Shown: one piece after another, positions 1 through 7,677 of the stretch | How the letters are laid out: each line of letters starts with the position of its first letter | Position numbering within the stretch: the stretch's first letter is position 1 | Origin: Arthrobacter rhizophilus | GTDB taxonomy: Bacteria; Actinomycetota; Actinomycetes; Actinomycetales; Micrococcaceae | Assembly (NCBI RefSeq): GCF_026241105.1 | Contig: NZ_JAPFFT010000010.1 | Coordinates: 1-64,000, forward strand | Length of the DNA: 64,000 bases | Direction: 5' to 3' | Made by a program: the position numbers and the translations under genes | Notes under the pieces: model-generated | Databases searched by the model: none | The model's input: only the letters and a program-made list of their open reading frames with translations | What the model was told of the DNA's origin: nothing

Positions 1-210
1 GGAGTCTGTCGCAATTTTTCCGCATCAGCGGCGGCGACTCGAATTACTTTACACACCCCCAAGACCACAGGCAAATCCACGCCCAGAGGATCAAGAACCG
101 CGGCAATCCGCGGTAAAACGGGCAGTTACGCCCAAAAAGAAGCCGTCGGCGTCGTGATCCGGCGCTGTGTGCTGCACCACTTAAACCGAAGCAACAGTTA
201 AACGCAAGAA
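1..210. other. no gene recognised at window start
   Basis: I see no credible gene here. A reverse-strand frame runs through part of it but continues antisense through rpsN and looks like a shadow. The stretch lies beyond the rpsN terminator and may belong to a gene or spacer truncated by the window edge. Confidence 0.4.
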
Positions 211-238
211 GGGCCAGCAACCAAACGGTTGCCGGCCC
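211..238 (-). terminator. hairpin terminator of the ribosomal protein operon
   Basis: GGGCCAGCAACC and GGTTGCCGGCCC (211-222 and 227-238) pair around an AAAC loop with one A-C mismatch. The hairpin begins 16 bases past the rpsN stop on the reverse strand. There is no strong U tract, which is usual for actinobacteria. Confidence 0.7.
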
Positions 239-254
239 CTCTAGTGCTTCTGGA

Positions 255-560
255 TTACCAGGAAGACTTGGTGATGCCCGGAAGCTCACCACGGTGAGCC
301 ATGTCGCGGAAGCGAACACGGGAGATACCGAACTTCTGGAAGGTACCGCGCGGGCGGCCGTCGATGATGTCGCGGTTACGCAGACGGATCGGGGAGGCGT
401 TGCGGGGCAGCTTCTGCAGGCCGAGGCGAGCAGCTTCGCGGGCTTCGTCGGTTGAGTTGGGATCAACCAGAGCCTTCTTCAGCTCGAGGCGCTTTGCAGC
501 GTAGCGCTCAACGATGATTTTACGCTGTTCGTTCTTAGCGATCATTGACTTCTTAGCCAT
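255..560 (-). CDS. rpsN: 30S ribosomal protein S14, zinc-free long form
   Basis: This is ribosomal protein S14 of the small-subunit head, 101 aa. It is the long form that lacks the CxxC zinc-binding pairs; the protein contains no cysteine at all. The C-terminal S14 signature ([12 protein letters not shown], then [12 protein letters not shown]) is intact. It is the last gene of the rpmB-rpmG-rpsN operon and starts 4 bases after the rpmG stop. In many actinobacteria cysteine-free S14, L33 and L28 are zinc-sparing paralogues repressed by Zur. I could not find a convincing Zur box upstream, so zinc control is not shown here. Confidence 0.96.
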   Translation of the reverse strand: MAKKSMIAKNEQRKIIVERYAAKRLELKKALVDPNSTDEAREAARLGLQKLPRNASPIRLRNRDIIDGRPRGTFQKFGISRVRFRDMAHRGELPGITKSSW

Positions 561-564
561 GTGT

Positions 565-732
565 TTAGCGCTCCTCTCGGAATTCGACGTGCTGGCGGAT
601 TTTGGGGTCGTACTTCTTCAGGACCAGACGGTCCGGGTCGTTACGACGGTTCTTGCGAGTCACGTAGGTGTAGCCCGTGCCCGCAGTCGACTTGAGCTTG
701 ATGATCGGACGTACGTCCTTGTCCTTTGCCAT
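565..732 (-). CDS. rpmG: 50S ribosomal protein L33, zinc-free form
   Basis: This is a 55-aa protein starting [20 protein letters not shown] and ending EFREER, a clear L33 of the large subunit. It has no cysteines, so it is the C-minus variant that does not bind zinc. Its ATG shares one base with the rpmB stop (TAATG), which implies translational coupling, and rpsN follows after 4 bases. Confidence 0.95.
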   Translation of the reverse strand: MAKDKDVRPIIKLKSTAGTGYTYVTRKNRRNDPDRLVLKKYDPKIRQHVEFREER

Positions 733-968
733 TAGAGCTTCACTCCTCGTGCCAGGATTGCGGCGACGACTACGTCGATGCCACGTACGTCGATGGTCTT
801 GATGCCACGTGCAGAGACCTGCAGGGTGACATTACGGCGCAGGGACGGAACCCAGTAGCGCTTCTTCTGGATGTTGGGGTCGAACCGACGCTTGTTGCGG
901 CGGTGCGAGTGCGAAATGCTGTGTCCAAAGCCCGGCTCGGCTCCGGTCACCTGGCAGTGTGCTGCCAT
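732..968 (-). CDS. rpmB: 50S ribosomal protein L28
   Basis: This is ribosomal protein L28, 78 aa, the first gene of the three-gene operon. The family core is visible ([20 protein letters not shown], then [18 protein letters not shown] and the end [14 protein letters not shown]). Only one cysteine is present, so the four-cysteine zinc site of the zinc-binding form is absent. The ATG is preceded by AGGAGAGTCGTC, a strong ribosome binding site. The promoter must lie in the 440-base divergent gap upstream. Confidence 0.96.
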   Translation of the reverse strand: MAAHCQVTGAEPGFGHSISHSHRRNKRRFDPNIQKKRYWVPSLRRNVTLQVSARGIKTIDVRGIDVVVAAILARGVKL

Positions 969-1408
969 GACGACTCTCCTAAAAAATAATCTGAAACGGC
1001 CAGCAGAGTTCCTGCTTCCCGTGCGACAGGCGACGTCCGCAACCAGTCCACACCGTTTTCGGTAGTTCCCGCAGGCTGGACCGGTTGACTGGAATCAGCC
1101 AATGGTCACCGTTGCGGCGAAGGTAGTGGCTCCCGGACAACAGGCCGGGATACTGGGCGAATACTGGAATGCACGCAACTTGAGCCCCTAACTACCGGCC
1201 CGCGGATGTCCCGTTGTTGCCAACAGTCACCGCCAACCGGAGCAATTGCGCACGCTCCGCGCCACCTAGCGCCTAATAAGTCTAGGGTCTAGGGCAAATT
1301 AAGGCCAATCGGGTGTATAAGAGTCCCCCACAATACGGCCACTTAAATCATAAGTAGCGGCCAGTCCCTTCACAGGAGAACGAAAGGTTGAGAGTTCAAT
1401 CTTGAGTC
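969..1408. other. divergent intergenic region, rpmB / ferric-reductase-like gene
   Basis: No gene is supported in these 440 bases. They must hold the rpmB promoter (reverse) and the promoter of the gene at 1409 (forward). There is a tandem TCTAGGG pair near 1280-1295 and a TATAAG hexamer near 1315 that could be a forward -10, but no good -35 is spaced with it. I looked for an AT-rich Zur palindrome in front of rpmB and did not find one. Confidence 0.4.
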
Positions 1409-2905
1409 ATGAAGTCACAACTCCTCGCCTCTCCAGGCCAACGTGTGGGAACACCCAAGGGTCAGCCTCCGGCACCCACGCGGCGCAATCCCGCCGCGGA
1501 AAGGTTTGCCGCGCAGCATCGCCGGCGCATGTTCCGAACGGACATGCTCACGGTAGCGCTGTGGGCTTCCCTCGCGGCAGCGCTGGCTTTGTGGCTAGCC
1601 GACGGCGGGGTGTCATCCATCGGCAATGTCACCCAAGCGGTTACCGCCGTCGGGATCCTGGCAGGGCTTGCCGGCATGGATCTGGTCTTCCTCATGCTTC
1701 TGCTCGCGGCGCGATTGCCTTTTGTGGACGGCGCAGTCGGGCATGACAGGGCGCTGGAATTTCATCGGAAACTCGGTAAACCGGCCCTCTATCTCCTCTT
1801 GGCACACGGACTTCTTCTGGCGATCGGCTACGGGATGGCCGAGGGTTTGGACCCCGTCAGTGAGGCCATTGCGCTCTGGGTCCTGGTACCCGATATGTGG
1901 CTGGCGTTCGTATCCATGGCACTGTTCATTGCCGTTGTTGTCACCTCGCTTGTGGCTGTACGGCGCCGCTTTCCCTATGAATTTTGGTATTTCGTTCATC
2001 TGCTCACGTATTTGGCAGTAGCAACCGCATTGCCGCACCAATTCAGTGTGGGCGGCCTGTTCGCTGAAGGCACTTGGCAACGCTGGTACTGGCTGCTCCT
2101 GTGCATCGCCACGGGTTCGGCGTTGACTTGGTTCCGCGTCGCCCAGCCCGTGATGGCCACATTCCGGCACCAGCTGACCGTGCGCCGCGTGGTGCGTCTT
2201 GCGCCGGGCGTCTTCAGCGTCGCAATGAGCGGTCTGCGATTGAACGAATTGTCGGGTAGCGGCGGCCGGTTCTTCGTATGGCGCTTCTTGGCTCCCGGCA
2301 TGTGGTGGCAGGCACACCCGTTCAGTTTGTCGGCGGAACCGCAGGTCGCGCCGCCGCACACCGGGCCGTCGTCGGGCTTCATGCCGCGGCAAGGAAGCTT
2401 GCGTATCACCGTCCGGAACCTGGGCGCGGGTTCGGCCCGCTTGGCCTCGCTCAGGCCGGGAACGAAAGTGGCCATCGAAGGTCCTTATGGGGTCTTCAGT
2501 ACGGCAGCCCGAAGCCGGGAACGCGTGGTGATGATCGGGGCAGGAATCGGGATCACGCCTCTCCGGGCGCTTCTGGAGTCCACTCCATTTTCTCCGGGCC
2601 AAGCGACGGTCCTGCTGCGGGGCAGCAGTGTGGATGAGCTATTCCTCGGCGACGAGATCCTGGAGTTGTGCAGAAAGCGCGGTGCCACGCTCTTCCACCT
2701 CACCGGCCCGCGGTCCGAGAATCCTCAGATCACGTGGTTGCCGGCCTCGGCAGGTGCCACCAGGCTGCGGGACTACGTGCCGGACATCGCCGACGCCGAT
2801 GTCTACATCTGCGGCCCGTCCGCTTGGGCCCGCAACGTCTTGGCAGACGCGAAAAGCGCCGGTGTGCGGGAGGAACAACTCCACTACGAAAGGTTCGACT
2901 GGTGA
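1409..2905 (+). CDS. ferric-reductase-like transmembrane protein with FAD/NAD(P)H reductase domain
   Basis: This 498-aa membrane oxidoreductase has an N-terminal heme-type ferric-reductase-like domain: about six helices between residues 45 and 260, with histidines in FHRKLGK, LLLAHGLLL, FVHLLTY and LPHQF that could ligate heme. It is followed by a ferredoxin-NADP reductase-like half. The FAD part contains HPFSLSAEP, the nucleotide part contains MIGAGIGITPLRALL and a C-terminal VYICGPSAW, and the protein ends in YERFDW. It probably moves electrons from cytoplasmic NAD(P)H across the membrane. The next gene overlaps it by four bases and encodes an FMN-binding protein, followed by apbE, so the three form one electron-transfer unit. 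The terminal acceptor is unknown. Confidence 0.85.
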   Translation: MKSQLLASPGQRVGTPKGQPPAPTRRNPAAERFAAQHRRRMFRTDMLTVALWASLAAALALWLADGGVSSIGNVTQAVTAVGILAGLAGMDLVFLMLLLAARLPFVDGAVGHDRALEFHRKLGKPALYLLLAHGLLLAIGYGMAEGLDPVSEAIALWVLVPDMWLAFVSMALFIAVVVTSLVAVRRRFPYEFWYFVHLLTYLAVATALPHQFSVGGLFAEGTWQRWYWLLLCIATGSALTWFRVAQPVMATFRHQLTVRRVVRLAPGVFSVAMSGLRLNELSGSGGRFFVWRFLAPGMWWQAHPFSLSAEPQVAPPHTGPSSGFMPRQGSLRITVRNLGAGSARLASLRPGTKVAIEGPYGVFSTAARSRERVVMIGAGIGITPLRALLESTPFSPGQATVLLRGSSVDELFLGDEILELCRKRGATLFHLTGPRSENPQITWLPASAGATRLRDYVPDIADADVYICGPSAWARNVLADAKSAGVREEQLHYERFDW

Positions 2906-3477
2906 GGCTCAGGGCAGGAATATCAGCAGCGCTGGCGTCGGCGGCGATCCTCCTGGTCGGTTGGCAGGCAGGTTCACACGTGTCGGACTCCAACGCCTCG
3001 GCGGTCACGACGTCCGCCACGGGCGCGACGGGCACCACCGGCGGGACCGGCAGCACCGGCAGCACGGGCTCGACGACGAACGGAACCACCGGGAGCGGCG
3101 CTTCCGGATCAACCTCTGGAACCGCAGCCGGCTCTAGTTCCAGCTCCGGTTCCGGCTCAGGCACCGGCACGAGCGCCAAGGCAGGCGCTGCGGCCAAGGC
3201 AGGCGGCACCTACGCGGGAACCTCGGTGCAAACCCGTTTTGGAACAGTACAGGTCCAGATAACGGTCAAGGCCGGCGTGATCACGGATGTCACCGCCCTG
3301 CATCTGACCGACAATGAGCAACGGTCCGTCCAGATCAGCAGCAGGGCGGCGCCCCTGCTCCGATCCGAGGTCCTCAGTGCGCAGTCGGCGAACGTCCAGA
3401 CCATCGGCGGGGCCACCGTGACCAGCGATGCGTACTTGACGTCGCTCCAGGCAGCTCTCGATGCAGCCCACCTCTAA
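2902..3477 (+). CDS. exported FMN-binding domain protein with Gly/Ser/Thr linker
   Basis: This 191-aa protein starts at a GTG that overlaps the upstream stop (GTGA). It has a short N-terminal membrane or signal segment, then about 70 residues of Gly/Ser/Thr/Ala low complexity, then an FMN-binding domain from about residue 105. The motif IGGATVTSDAY matches the GAT-type sequence that ApbE modifies: FMN is joined by a phosphoester bond to the threonine. It is likely an extracytoplasmic flavoprotein that takes electrons from the preceding reductase. The ApbE transferase gene overlaps its 3' end by 17 bases. The linker probably spans the cell wall region. Confidence 0.85.
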   Translation: MRLRAGISAALASAAILLVGWQAGSHVSDSNASAVTTSATGATGTTGGTGSTGSTGSTTNGTTGSGASGSTSGTAAGSSSSSGSGSGTGTSAKAGAAAKAGGTYAGTSVQTRFGTVQVQITVKAGVITDVTALHLTDNEQRSVQISSRAAPLLRSEVLSAQSANVQTIGGATVTSDAYLTSLQAALDAAHL

Positions 3478-4309
3478 GCCCAGTGGGCCTCATCAGGGCA
3501 AAAATGAGCCGCGACTTCGTTCCCGCACGTTCACGAGCATGGGCACTGTGGTGAGCCTGGCCGTCCCCGCTGGTCCGGCGACCTCTCCCCAAGCTGCGGT
3601 GGACGAGCTCGAGGTGGCCATCGCCGTCGTCGAGCAGTTGTTCAACGGGCTGGATCAGACGTTTAGTCTCTACCGTCCCGACTCGGAGGCGAGCGCGATG
3701 GCCCGGGGCGAGTTGGCCCTGCCGGACGCCTCAGCGGACATGCGCCGGCTGTATGTCGAGGCCTCGGAGTGGCGCAGGCTCACCGAAAGTGCGTTCACAG
3801 CGGAACGGCCCGACGGCGTCGTGGACTTGGCCGGGATTGTCAAGGCACATGCGATACGGGAAGCCGGAACGTCGCTGCTGGCACTGGGCCTGAAGGACTG
3901 GTGCCTCAATGCGGGTGGGGATGTGCTGGTGGACGGTTCGCCGACACCGGGCAGCCTGCGGCCGTGGCTGGCGGGGATTGTCGACCCGGCGGATCGGACG
4001 ACACTCCTGACCGCGTTTCCGCTTGTCAGCATCAAGCGAGCGCTGGCAACCTCCGGAACCAGCGAACGCGGCCACCACATTTGGTCAGCAGGCCTTCAAA
4101 CTGAACGCGCCAAGGAGTTCCGCCAAGTTTCTGTCGCAGCGGCCGACATCATCACGGCCGATGTCCTGGCCACCGCCATCATGGCCGGGGGCGCCCGAAC
4201 CCTCGCGCTGGCCACCGACCGCTGGGACGTGGACGTGCTCGCCGTGAAGAACGACGGCGGACTGCTCGCCACGCCGGGATTCAGGAAACTTGCTGCCCAG
4301 AACAGCTAG
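3461..4309 (+). CDS. apbE: FAD:protein FMN transferase (ApbE family)
   Basis: This 282-aa protein is an ApbE flavin transferase, which attaches FMN from FAD to threonine in exported flavoproteins. Family marks are the start FTSMGTVVSLAV, the core GVVDLAGIVKAHAI, the glycine-rich CLNAGGDVLVDG and the later ATSGTSERGHHI segment. No clear signal peptide is seen, so it may act before export of its substrate or be anchored some other way. Its evident substrate is the FMN-binding protein just upstream, whose gene it overlaps. Its stop overlaps by four bases the stop of the convergent SGNH hydrolase gene. Confidence 0.9.
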   Translation: MQPTSKPSGPHQGKNEPRLRSRTFTSMGTVVSLAVPAGPATSPQAAVDELEVAIAVVEQLFNGLDQTFSLYRPDSEASAMARGELALPDASADMRRLYVEASEWRRLTESAFTAERPDGVVDLAGIVKAHAIREAGTSLLALGLKDWCLNAGGDVLVDGSPTPGSLRPWLAGIVDPADRTTLLTAFPLVSIKRALATSGTSERGHHIWSAGLQTERAKEFRQVSVAAADIITADVLATAIMAGGARTLALATDRWDVDVLAVKNDGGLLATPGFRKLAAQNS

Positions 4310-5067
4310 GGCCGGGTGAGTTGCGGATACTTCGGGCTCAGGCCGTCGCCCGACGATTTGCCCGTAACGCGGCGGACGACCCACGGGGCAGCGTGTTCAC
4401 GGGCCCACCGCGCGTTGGCACGCAAAGCTTCCACCCGGGCAAGCTGGGGTTGAGGGACAGGTGGGGGCACCTCCAAGGAGCCCTCGTGTTCCAGCACTGC
4501 CAGGACGCGGTTTGCCATGTTGATGTGGCCAGCAGTGGACATATGCATTCGGTCCTGCGCCCACATGTGCCAGTCGTGGTATTCGCTGAAGCGCCAGTAG
4601 TCCACCAGCAGCGCACCATGGTTTTCGGCGATTTCGCGCAGCAGTTCGTTGTAGATCGCGGTGCGTCCGCGCATGGTGCCGAAAACCTTGGAACTGCGGG
4701 CGTCGAAACCGGTAAAGAGAAGCAACGTGGCGCCGGTGGCGCTTAGCTTCTCGATGCCGGCTTCGTAATCGGCCATGAGCCTGTCGATGTCCACTTTGGG
4801 GCGGAAGATGTCGTTCGCCCCGGCGTACAGGGTCACCAGCGTCGGTTGAAGCGCGACGGCGGCGTCCATCTGCTCCGCCATGACTTGCCGGAGCTTCTTG
4901 CCCCGGATGGCCAGGTTGGCGTAGCCGAAGTTGTCGTTGCTTTGGGCCAGCTGATGGGCAACGAGGTCCGCCCATCCCCTGACTCCGTTGGGGCGTGAGG
5001 GGTCGGCGTCGCCAAGCCCTTCGGTGAACGAGTCTCCCAACGCCACATACCGGGCAGAAAAATCCAT
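4306..5067 (-). CDS. SGNH/GDSL-family hydrolase, copy 1
   Basis: This 253-aa protein is an SGNH-fold esterase or lipase-like hydrolase. Block I is GDSFTEG with catalytic Ser13, block III is AGANDIF, and the C-terminal block is QDRMHMSTAGH with catalytic Asp and His. No signal peptide is visible, so it is probably cytoplasmic; the substrate is unknown. Two close paralogues lie at 6865-7677 and 7674-8597 on the same strand and share the MWA-x-DR-x-HMS block, so the three arose by duplication. It converges on apbE with a four-base overlap. Confidence 0.9.
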   Translation of the reverse strand: MDFSARYVALGDSFTEGLGDADPSRPNGVRGWADLVAHQLAQSNDNFGYANLAIRGKKLRQVMAEQMDAAVALQPTLVTLYAGANDIFRPKVDIDRLMADYEAGIEKLSATGATLLLFTGFDARSSKVFGTMRGRTAIYNELLREIAENHGALLVDYWRFSEYHDWHMWAQDRMHMSTAGHINMANRVLAVLEHEGSLEVPPPVPQPQLARVEALRANARWAREHAAPWVVRRVTGKSSGDGLSPKYPQLTRP

Positions 5068-5092
5068 GGCGCCAGTCTTTCATTACTGCGGG

Positions 5093-5163
5093 GCGGCCGT
5101 CACCCAGCGGCCGTCACCCAGCGTTCGCGCAGCTCAGCGTTCGCGCAGCTAGCGTTCGCGCAG
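5093..5163. repeat. short tandem repeats across the marR 3' end
   Basis: GCGGCCGTCACCCA occurs twice in tandem (5093-5106 and 5107-5120). It is followed by three copies of GCGTTCGCGCAG(CT) at 5121-5134, 5137-5150 and 5152-5163. The last copy is the coding end of the marR-like gene, so its final codons have been duplicated past the stop. This looks like replication slippage. Confidence 0.85.
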
Positions 5164-5628
5164 GATCCAGTGATCGTCGTCCAGTCGCGCCACGATCTTC
5201 TCGCCGATCCGCGCCAGGTCCGCGACGTCGTCGTCGGTCATGGCATCCAACATCAACGAGCGGACGGCATCCACATGCCCCGGAGCGAGGGACTCAATGG
5301 TGTCCATGCCGGCGTCCGTCAGGTGCGCCACAGTGACGCGGGCATCGCCCGGGTGCGCCTCGCGCTCCACCCAGCCGCGTCTCTGCAGCTTGGTGACGAC
5401 GTGCGACAGCCTGGACAGCGACGCGCTGGTGCGGGCCGCGAGCTCACTCATCGGGAGGAACCGCCCGTCCGCTTCAGACAGCATGGCGAGCACGTTGTAG
5501 TCGAACAGCGACAATTTGCCGGCCGCTTGCAGCTGGGTGTCCAAGGCCGCGGGCAGCAGGGTGTTGATACTCAGGAGGGCCAGCCAGGCACGGCGTTCGT
5601 CGGCATTGAGCCAGCGCGGTTCGGTCAT
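5149..5628 (-). CDS. MarR-family transcriptional regulator
   Basis: This 159-aa protein is a winged-helix regulator of the MarR family. The recognition region is LAARTSASLSRLSHVVTKLQ at about residues 63-82, and the wing contains GDARVTVAHLTDAG. It is divergent from the NADP-binding oxidoreductase gene at 5758. The spacer carries an excellent promoter flanked by CTTCAA/TTGAAG repeats, so it very likely represses that gene and itself. The inducer is unknown. Confidence 0.9.
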   Translation of the reverse strand: MTEPRWLNADERRAWLALLSINTLLPAALDTQLQAAGKLSLFDYNVLAMLSEADGRFLPMSELAARTSASLSRLSHVVTKLQRRGWVEREAHPGDARVTVAHLTDAGMDTIESLAPGHVDAVRSLMLDAMTDDDVADLARIGEKIVARLDDDHWILRER

Positions 5629-5655
5629 GGATTCATCTTAGAAGGAAATTAATAC

Positions 5656-5701
5656 TTGACACTTCAACTTAAGGTCATTATGATTTTAGTTGAAGCTTCA
5701 A
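5656..5701 (+). promoter_or_regulatory. sigma-70-type promoter with putative MarR operator
   Basis: TTGACA (5656-5661) and TATGAT (5679-5684) are spaced by 17 bases, close to the housekeeping consensus. The palindrome TTGAAGCTTCAA (5690-5701) lies just after the -10, and a further CTTCAA half-site overlaps the -35 end (5663-5668). Occupation would block RNA polymerase. The site faces the oxidoreductase gene at 5758 and adjoins the MarR gene, which I infer to be its ligand. Confidence 0.8.
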
Positions 5702-5757
5702 GTAAGTGAATGCGGACCAATCCGCAGGACCATGAGCATCCAAGCAAAGGAACAACA

Positions 5758-6390
5758 ATGGCTGACATCACCATCATCGGCACTGGCAACATGGCGTCCG
5801 GAATTGCGGCCCGCGCCGCCACCGCAGGCAAGAGCGTCCAGATCCTCGGCCGCGACGCAGGCTCCGCTGCTGCGCTGGCCGCATCGGTCAACGGAACCTC
5901 CGGCACCACGGGATCACCCGTGGAAGGCAGCATCGTGGTACTGGCCACTCCGTTCGAGGCCTCCAAGGCAGTGCTTTCTTCCTATGGCTCCGCGCTCAAC
6001 GGGAAGACGATCGTGGACATCTCCAACCCCGTGAACTTCGAAACCTTCGATTCCCTCACCGTCCCCGCCGGAACCTCGGCCGCCGAAGAACTCCAGACCT
6101 TGGTCCCGGGCGCATCCGTGGTCAAGGCGTTCAACACCGTCTTCGCAGCCACGCTCGCGGAGGGCGAAGTGAACGGCCAAACCCTTGACGTGCTGGTGGC
6201 GGGCGACGACGCAGAGGCGACAGCCGCCGTCGTCGACTTCGTCAAAGGTGCCGGGCTGCGCCCGGTGAACGTCGGGCCGCTGCGCCGCTCGCGTGAGCTC
6301 GAAGCCTTCCAACTGCTCGTCATGACCCTGCAGATCAGCGAAGCCCACCCCGACTACAACTGGAACTCCGCGGTCAAGCTCCTGCCGTAG
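5758..6390 (+). CDS. NAD(P)-binding oxidoreductase (F420-dependent NADP reductase-like)
   Basis: This 210-aa Rossmann protein begins MADITIIGTGNMASGIAARA, a dinucleotide-binding loop of the kind found in coenzyme F420-dependent NADP reductases and ProC-like enzymes. It also contains ATPFEASKAVL, VDISNPVNFE and VVKAFNTVFA, all typical of that group. I chose the ATG at 5758 because AAAGGAA lies just upstream and an upstream in-frame start would overlap the operator region. It probably reduces or oxidises a small redox cofactor or substrate under MarR control. Whether it uses F420 cannot be told from sequence alone. Confidence 0.85.
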   Translation: MADITIIGTGNMASGIAARAATAGKSVQILGRDAGSAAALAASVNGTSGTTGSPVEGSIVVLATPFEASKAVLSSYGSALNGKTIVDISNPVNFETFDSLTVPAGTSAAEELQTLVPGASVVKAFNTVFAATLAEGEVNGQTLDVLVAGDDAEATAAVVDFVKGAGLRPVNVGPLRRSRELEAFQLLVMTLQISEAHPDYNWNSAVKLLP

Positions 6391-6404
6391 GGCGTTGCGG
6401 GTTC

Positions 6405-6432
6405 GGAGGGCGGCCCCTTTTGGCCGCCCTCC
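6405..6432 (+). terminator. rho-independent-like hairpin terminator
   Basis: GGAGGGCGGCC (6405-6415) and GGCCGCCCTCC (6422-6432) form a perfect 11-bp stem around CCTTTT. It follows the oxidoreductase stop by 14 bases. No long T tract follows, as is common in these genomes. Confidence 0.8.
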
Positions 6433-6450
6433 GCGTTGTAGGCTGGCGGC

Positions 6451-6735
6451 ATGTTCGTCGTTTCACTGACATACAAGGTTCCCGACGAGATCGTCGACTT
6501 CCACCGCCCCGCACATATGGATTGGGTCAAAGAAGCGTTCGACGCCGGCACCTTCCTTGCGTCCGGACGCCGCGTTCCGGCGATCGGCGGTGTGCTGTTG
6601 TCCAACGTTGACCGTGCGACGCTGGACACTTCCTTGGCGACGGATCCGTTCTACGTCAATGGGGTGGCCGACTTCGAGATCATCGAATTCACGGTGACCA
6701 CGGCGTCCACAGGGTACGAAAACCTGCTGGACTAG
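6451..6735 (+). CDS. YciI-family protein
   Basis: This 94-aa protein has the YciI ferredoxin-like fold pattern: an N-terminal strand MFVVSLTYKV, then a helix with HRPAHMDWVKEAFDAG, then LASGRRVPAIGGVLL, and FYVNGVADFEIIEF at the end. The conserved His of the family is in the PAHMDWV segment. It lies just after a terminator and is likely its own transcript or weak read-through. Members are small enzymes or accessory domains of poorly known function. Confidence 0.85.
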   Translation: MFVVSLTYKVPDEIVDFHRPAHMDWVKEAFDAGTFLASGRRVPAIGGVLLSNVDRATLDTSLATDPFYVNGVADFEIIEFTVTTASTGYENLLD

Positions 6736-6864
6736 CCTGGCTGCGATTCTGGGGCGTCACGCAGAGCACATTTTTGGCGCCGCGCCTCGGCGAGAACCCC
6801 GGAAATTCGCTGCTTCGACGCCCGCCCATCCCCAAAAAGATGTCAGGCGTGACGCTGCCGCACC

Positions 6865-7677
6865 TCAAAGCCGGACTGGTTGAGGGAACATCCCCAGGCG
6901 CTCCGGCAAGACCACCGGCATGAGTGCGGGCCAGCGGGCACTGAGGTGATCCCCGCTCGAAACTCCCCTGAAACGGCGCGAGAGCCACGGTGCCACATCG
7001 CGCCTGAGCCAGGCGGCGTCGTCGGCCACGATCTCGGCACGGCTCCGCGGCTGCAGCGCCCCGAGCACCGGTGAGCCGAGCGAATGGGTGGCACCCAAAA
7101 CTTCCAAGACCTTCTTCGCCATGTATTCGTGTCCGATTCCGGACATGTGCAGCCGGTCCGGAGCCCACATGCGGCGGTCCTGGTACTTTTCGAAGCACCA
7201 ATGGTCCACCAGAAGCGTTCCGTAGGCCGCGGAAATGCGCCGGATGTGCTTGTTGAAAACGGCTGTGCGCAGCTTGAGCGGCTCCAACACCGGCGAGAGC
7301 GGCACGTTGTACTCAGTGAAAAGCAGGATTTTGGCCCCGCTCTCCGCGATCCTGGCAACGGCGTCCTCGAATCCGCCGATCAGGTCGCGCATGTCCAGCC
7401 GTGCACCGAGGAGATCGTTGCCGCCGGCGTGGAAACTGACCAGCGTGGGAGCCATGCGAAGCGCCGGCTTGAGTTGTTTCTCCACGATCTGTTTGAGCCG
7501 CAGCCCGCGGAGGGCCAAGTTGGCGTACTGCGTCTGCGGCTGGTGCCTGGCCAGTTCCTCGGCGACGCGATCGGCCCAGCCGCGGCAATCGTTCGGAAGG
7601 CGAAGGTCGGTATCGCCGACCCCTTCCGTGAAGGAATCCCCGACGGCGACGAATCGCAGCGGCATATGCGTGGTCAT
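6865..7677 (-). CDS. SGNH/GDSL-family hydrolase, copy 2
   Basis: This 270-aa SGNH hydrolase has block I GDSFTEG with Ser15, block III AGGNDLL and block V PDRLHMSGIGH. The reading frame is open far upstream. I chose the ATG at 7677 because it overlaps the stop of copy 3 (ATGA) and gives the family's normal N terminus MTTHMPLRFVAVGDSF. It is translationally coupled to copy 3. No secretion signal is seen and the substrate is unknown. Confidence 0.9.
   Translation of the reverse strand: MTTHMPLRFVAVGDSFTEGVGDTDLRLPNDCRGWADRVAEELARHQPQTQYANLALRGLRLKQIVEKQLKPALRMAPTLVSFHAGGNDLLGARLDMRDLIGGFEDAVARIAESGAKILLFTEYNVPLSPVLEPLKLRTAVFNKHIRRISAAYGTLLVDHWCFEKYQDRRMWAPDRLHMSGIGHEYMAKKVLEVLGATHSLGSPVLGALQPRSRAEIVADDAAWLRRDVAPWLSRRFRGVSSGDHLSARWPALMPVVLPERLGMFPQPVRL

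Noticed and set aside
969..1408. Zur box sought upstream of rpmB.
   Set aside because: No AT-rich palindrome of the Zur type is present, so zinc control was not claimed.
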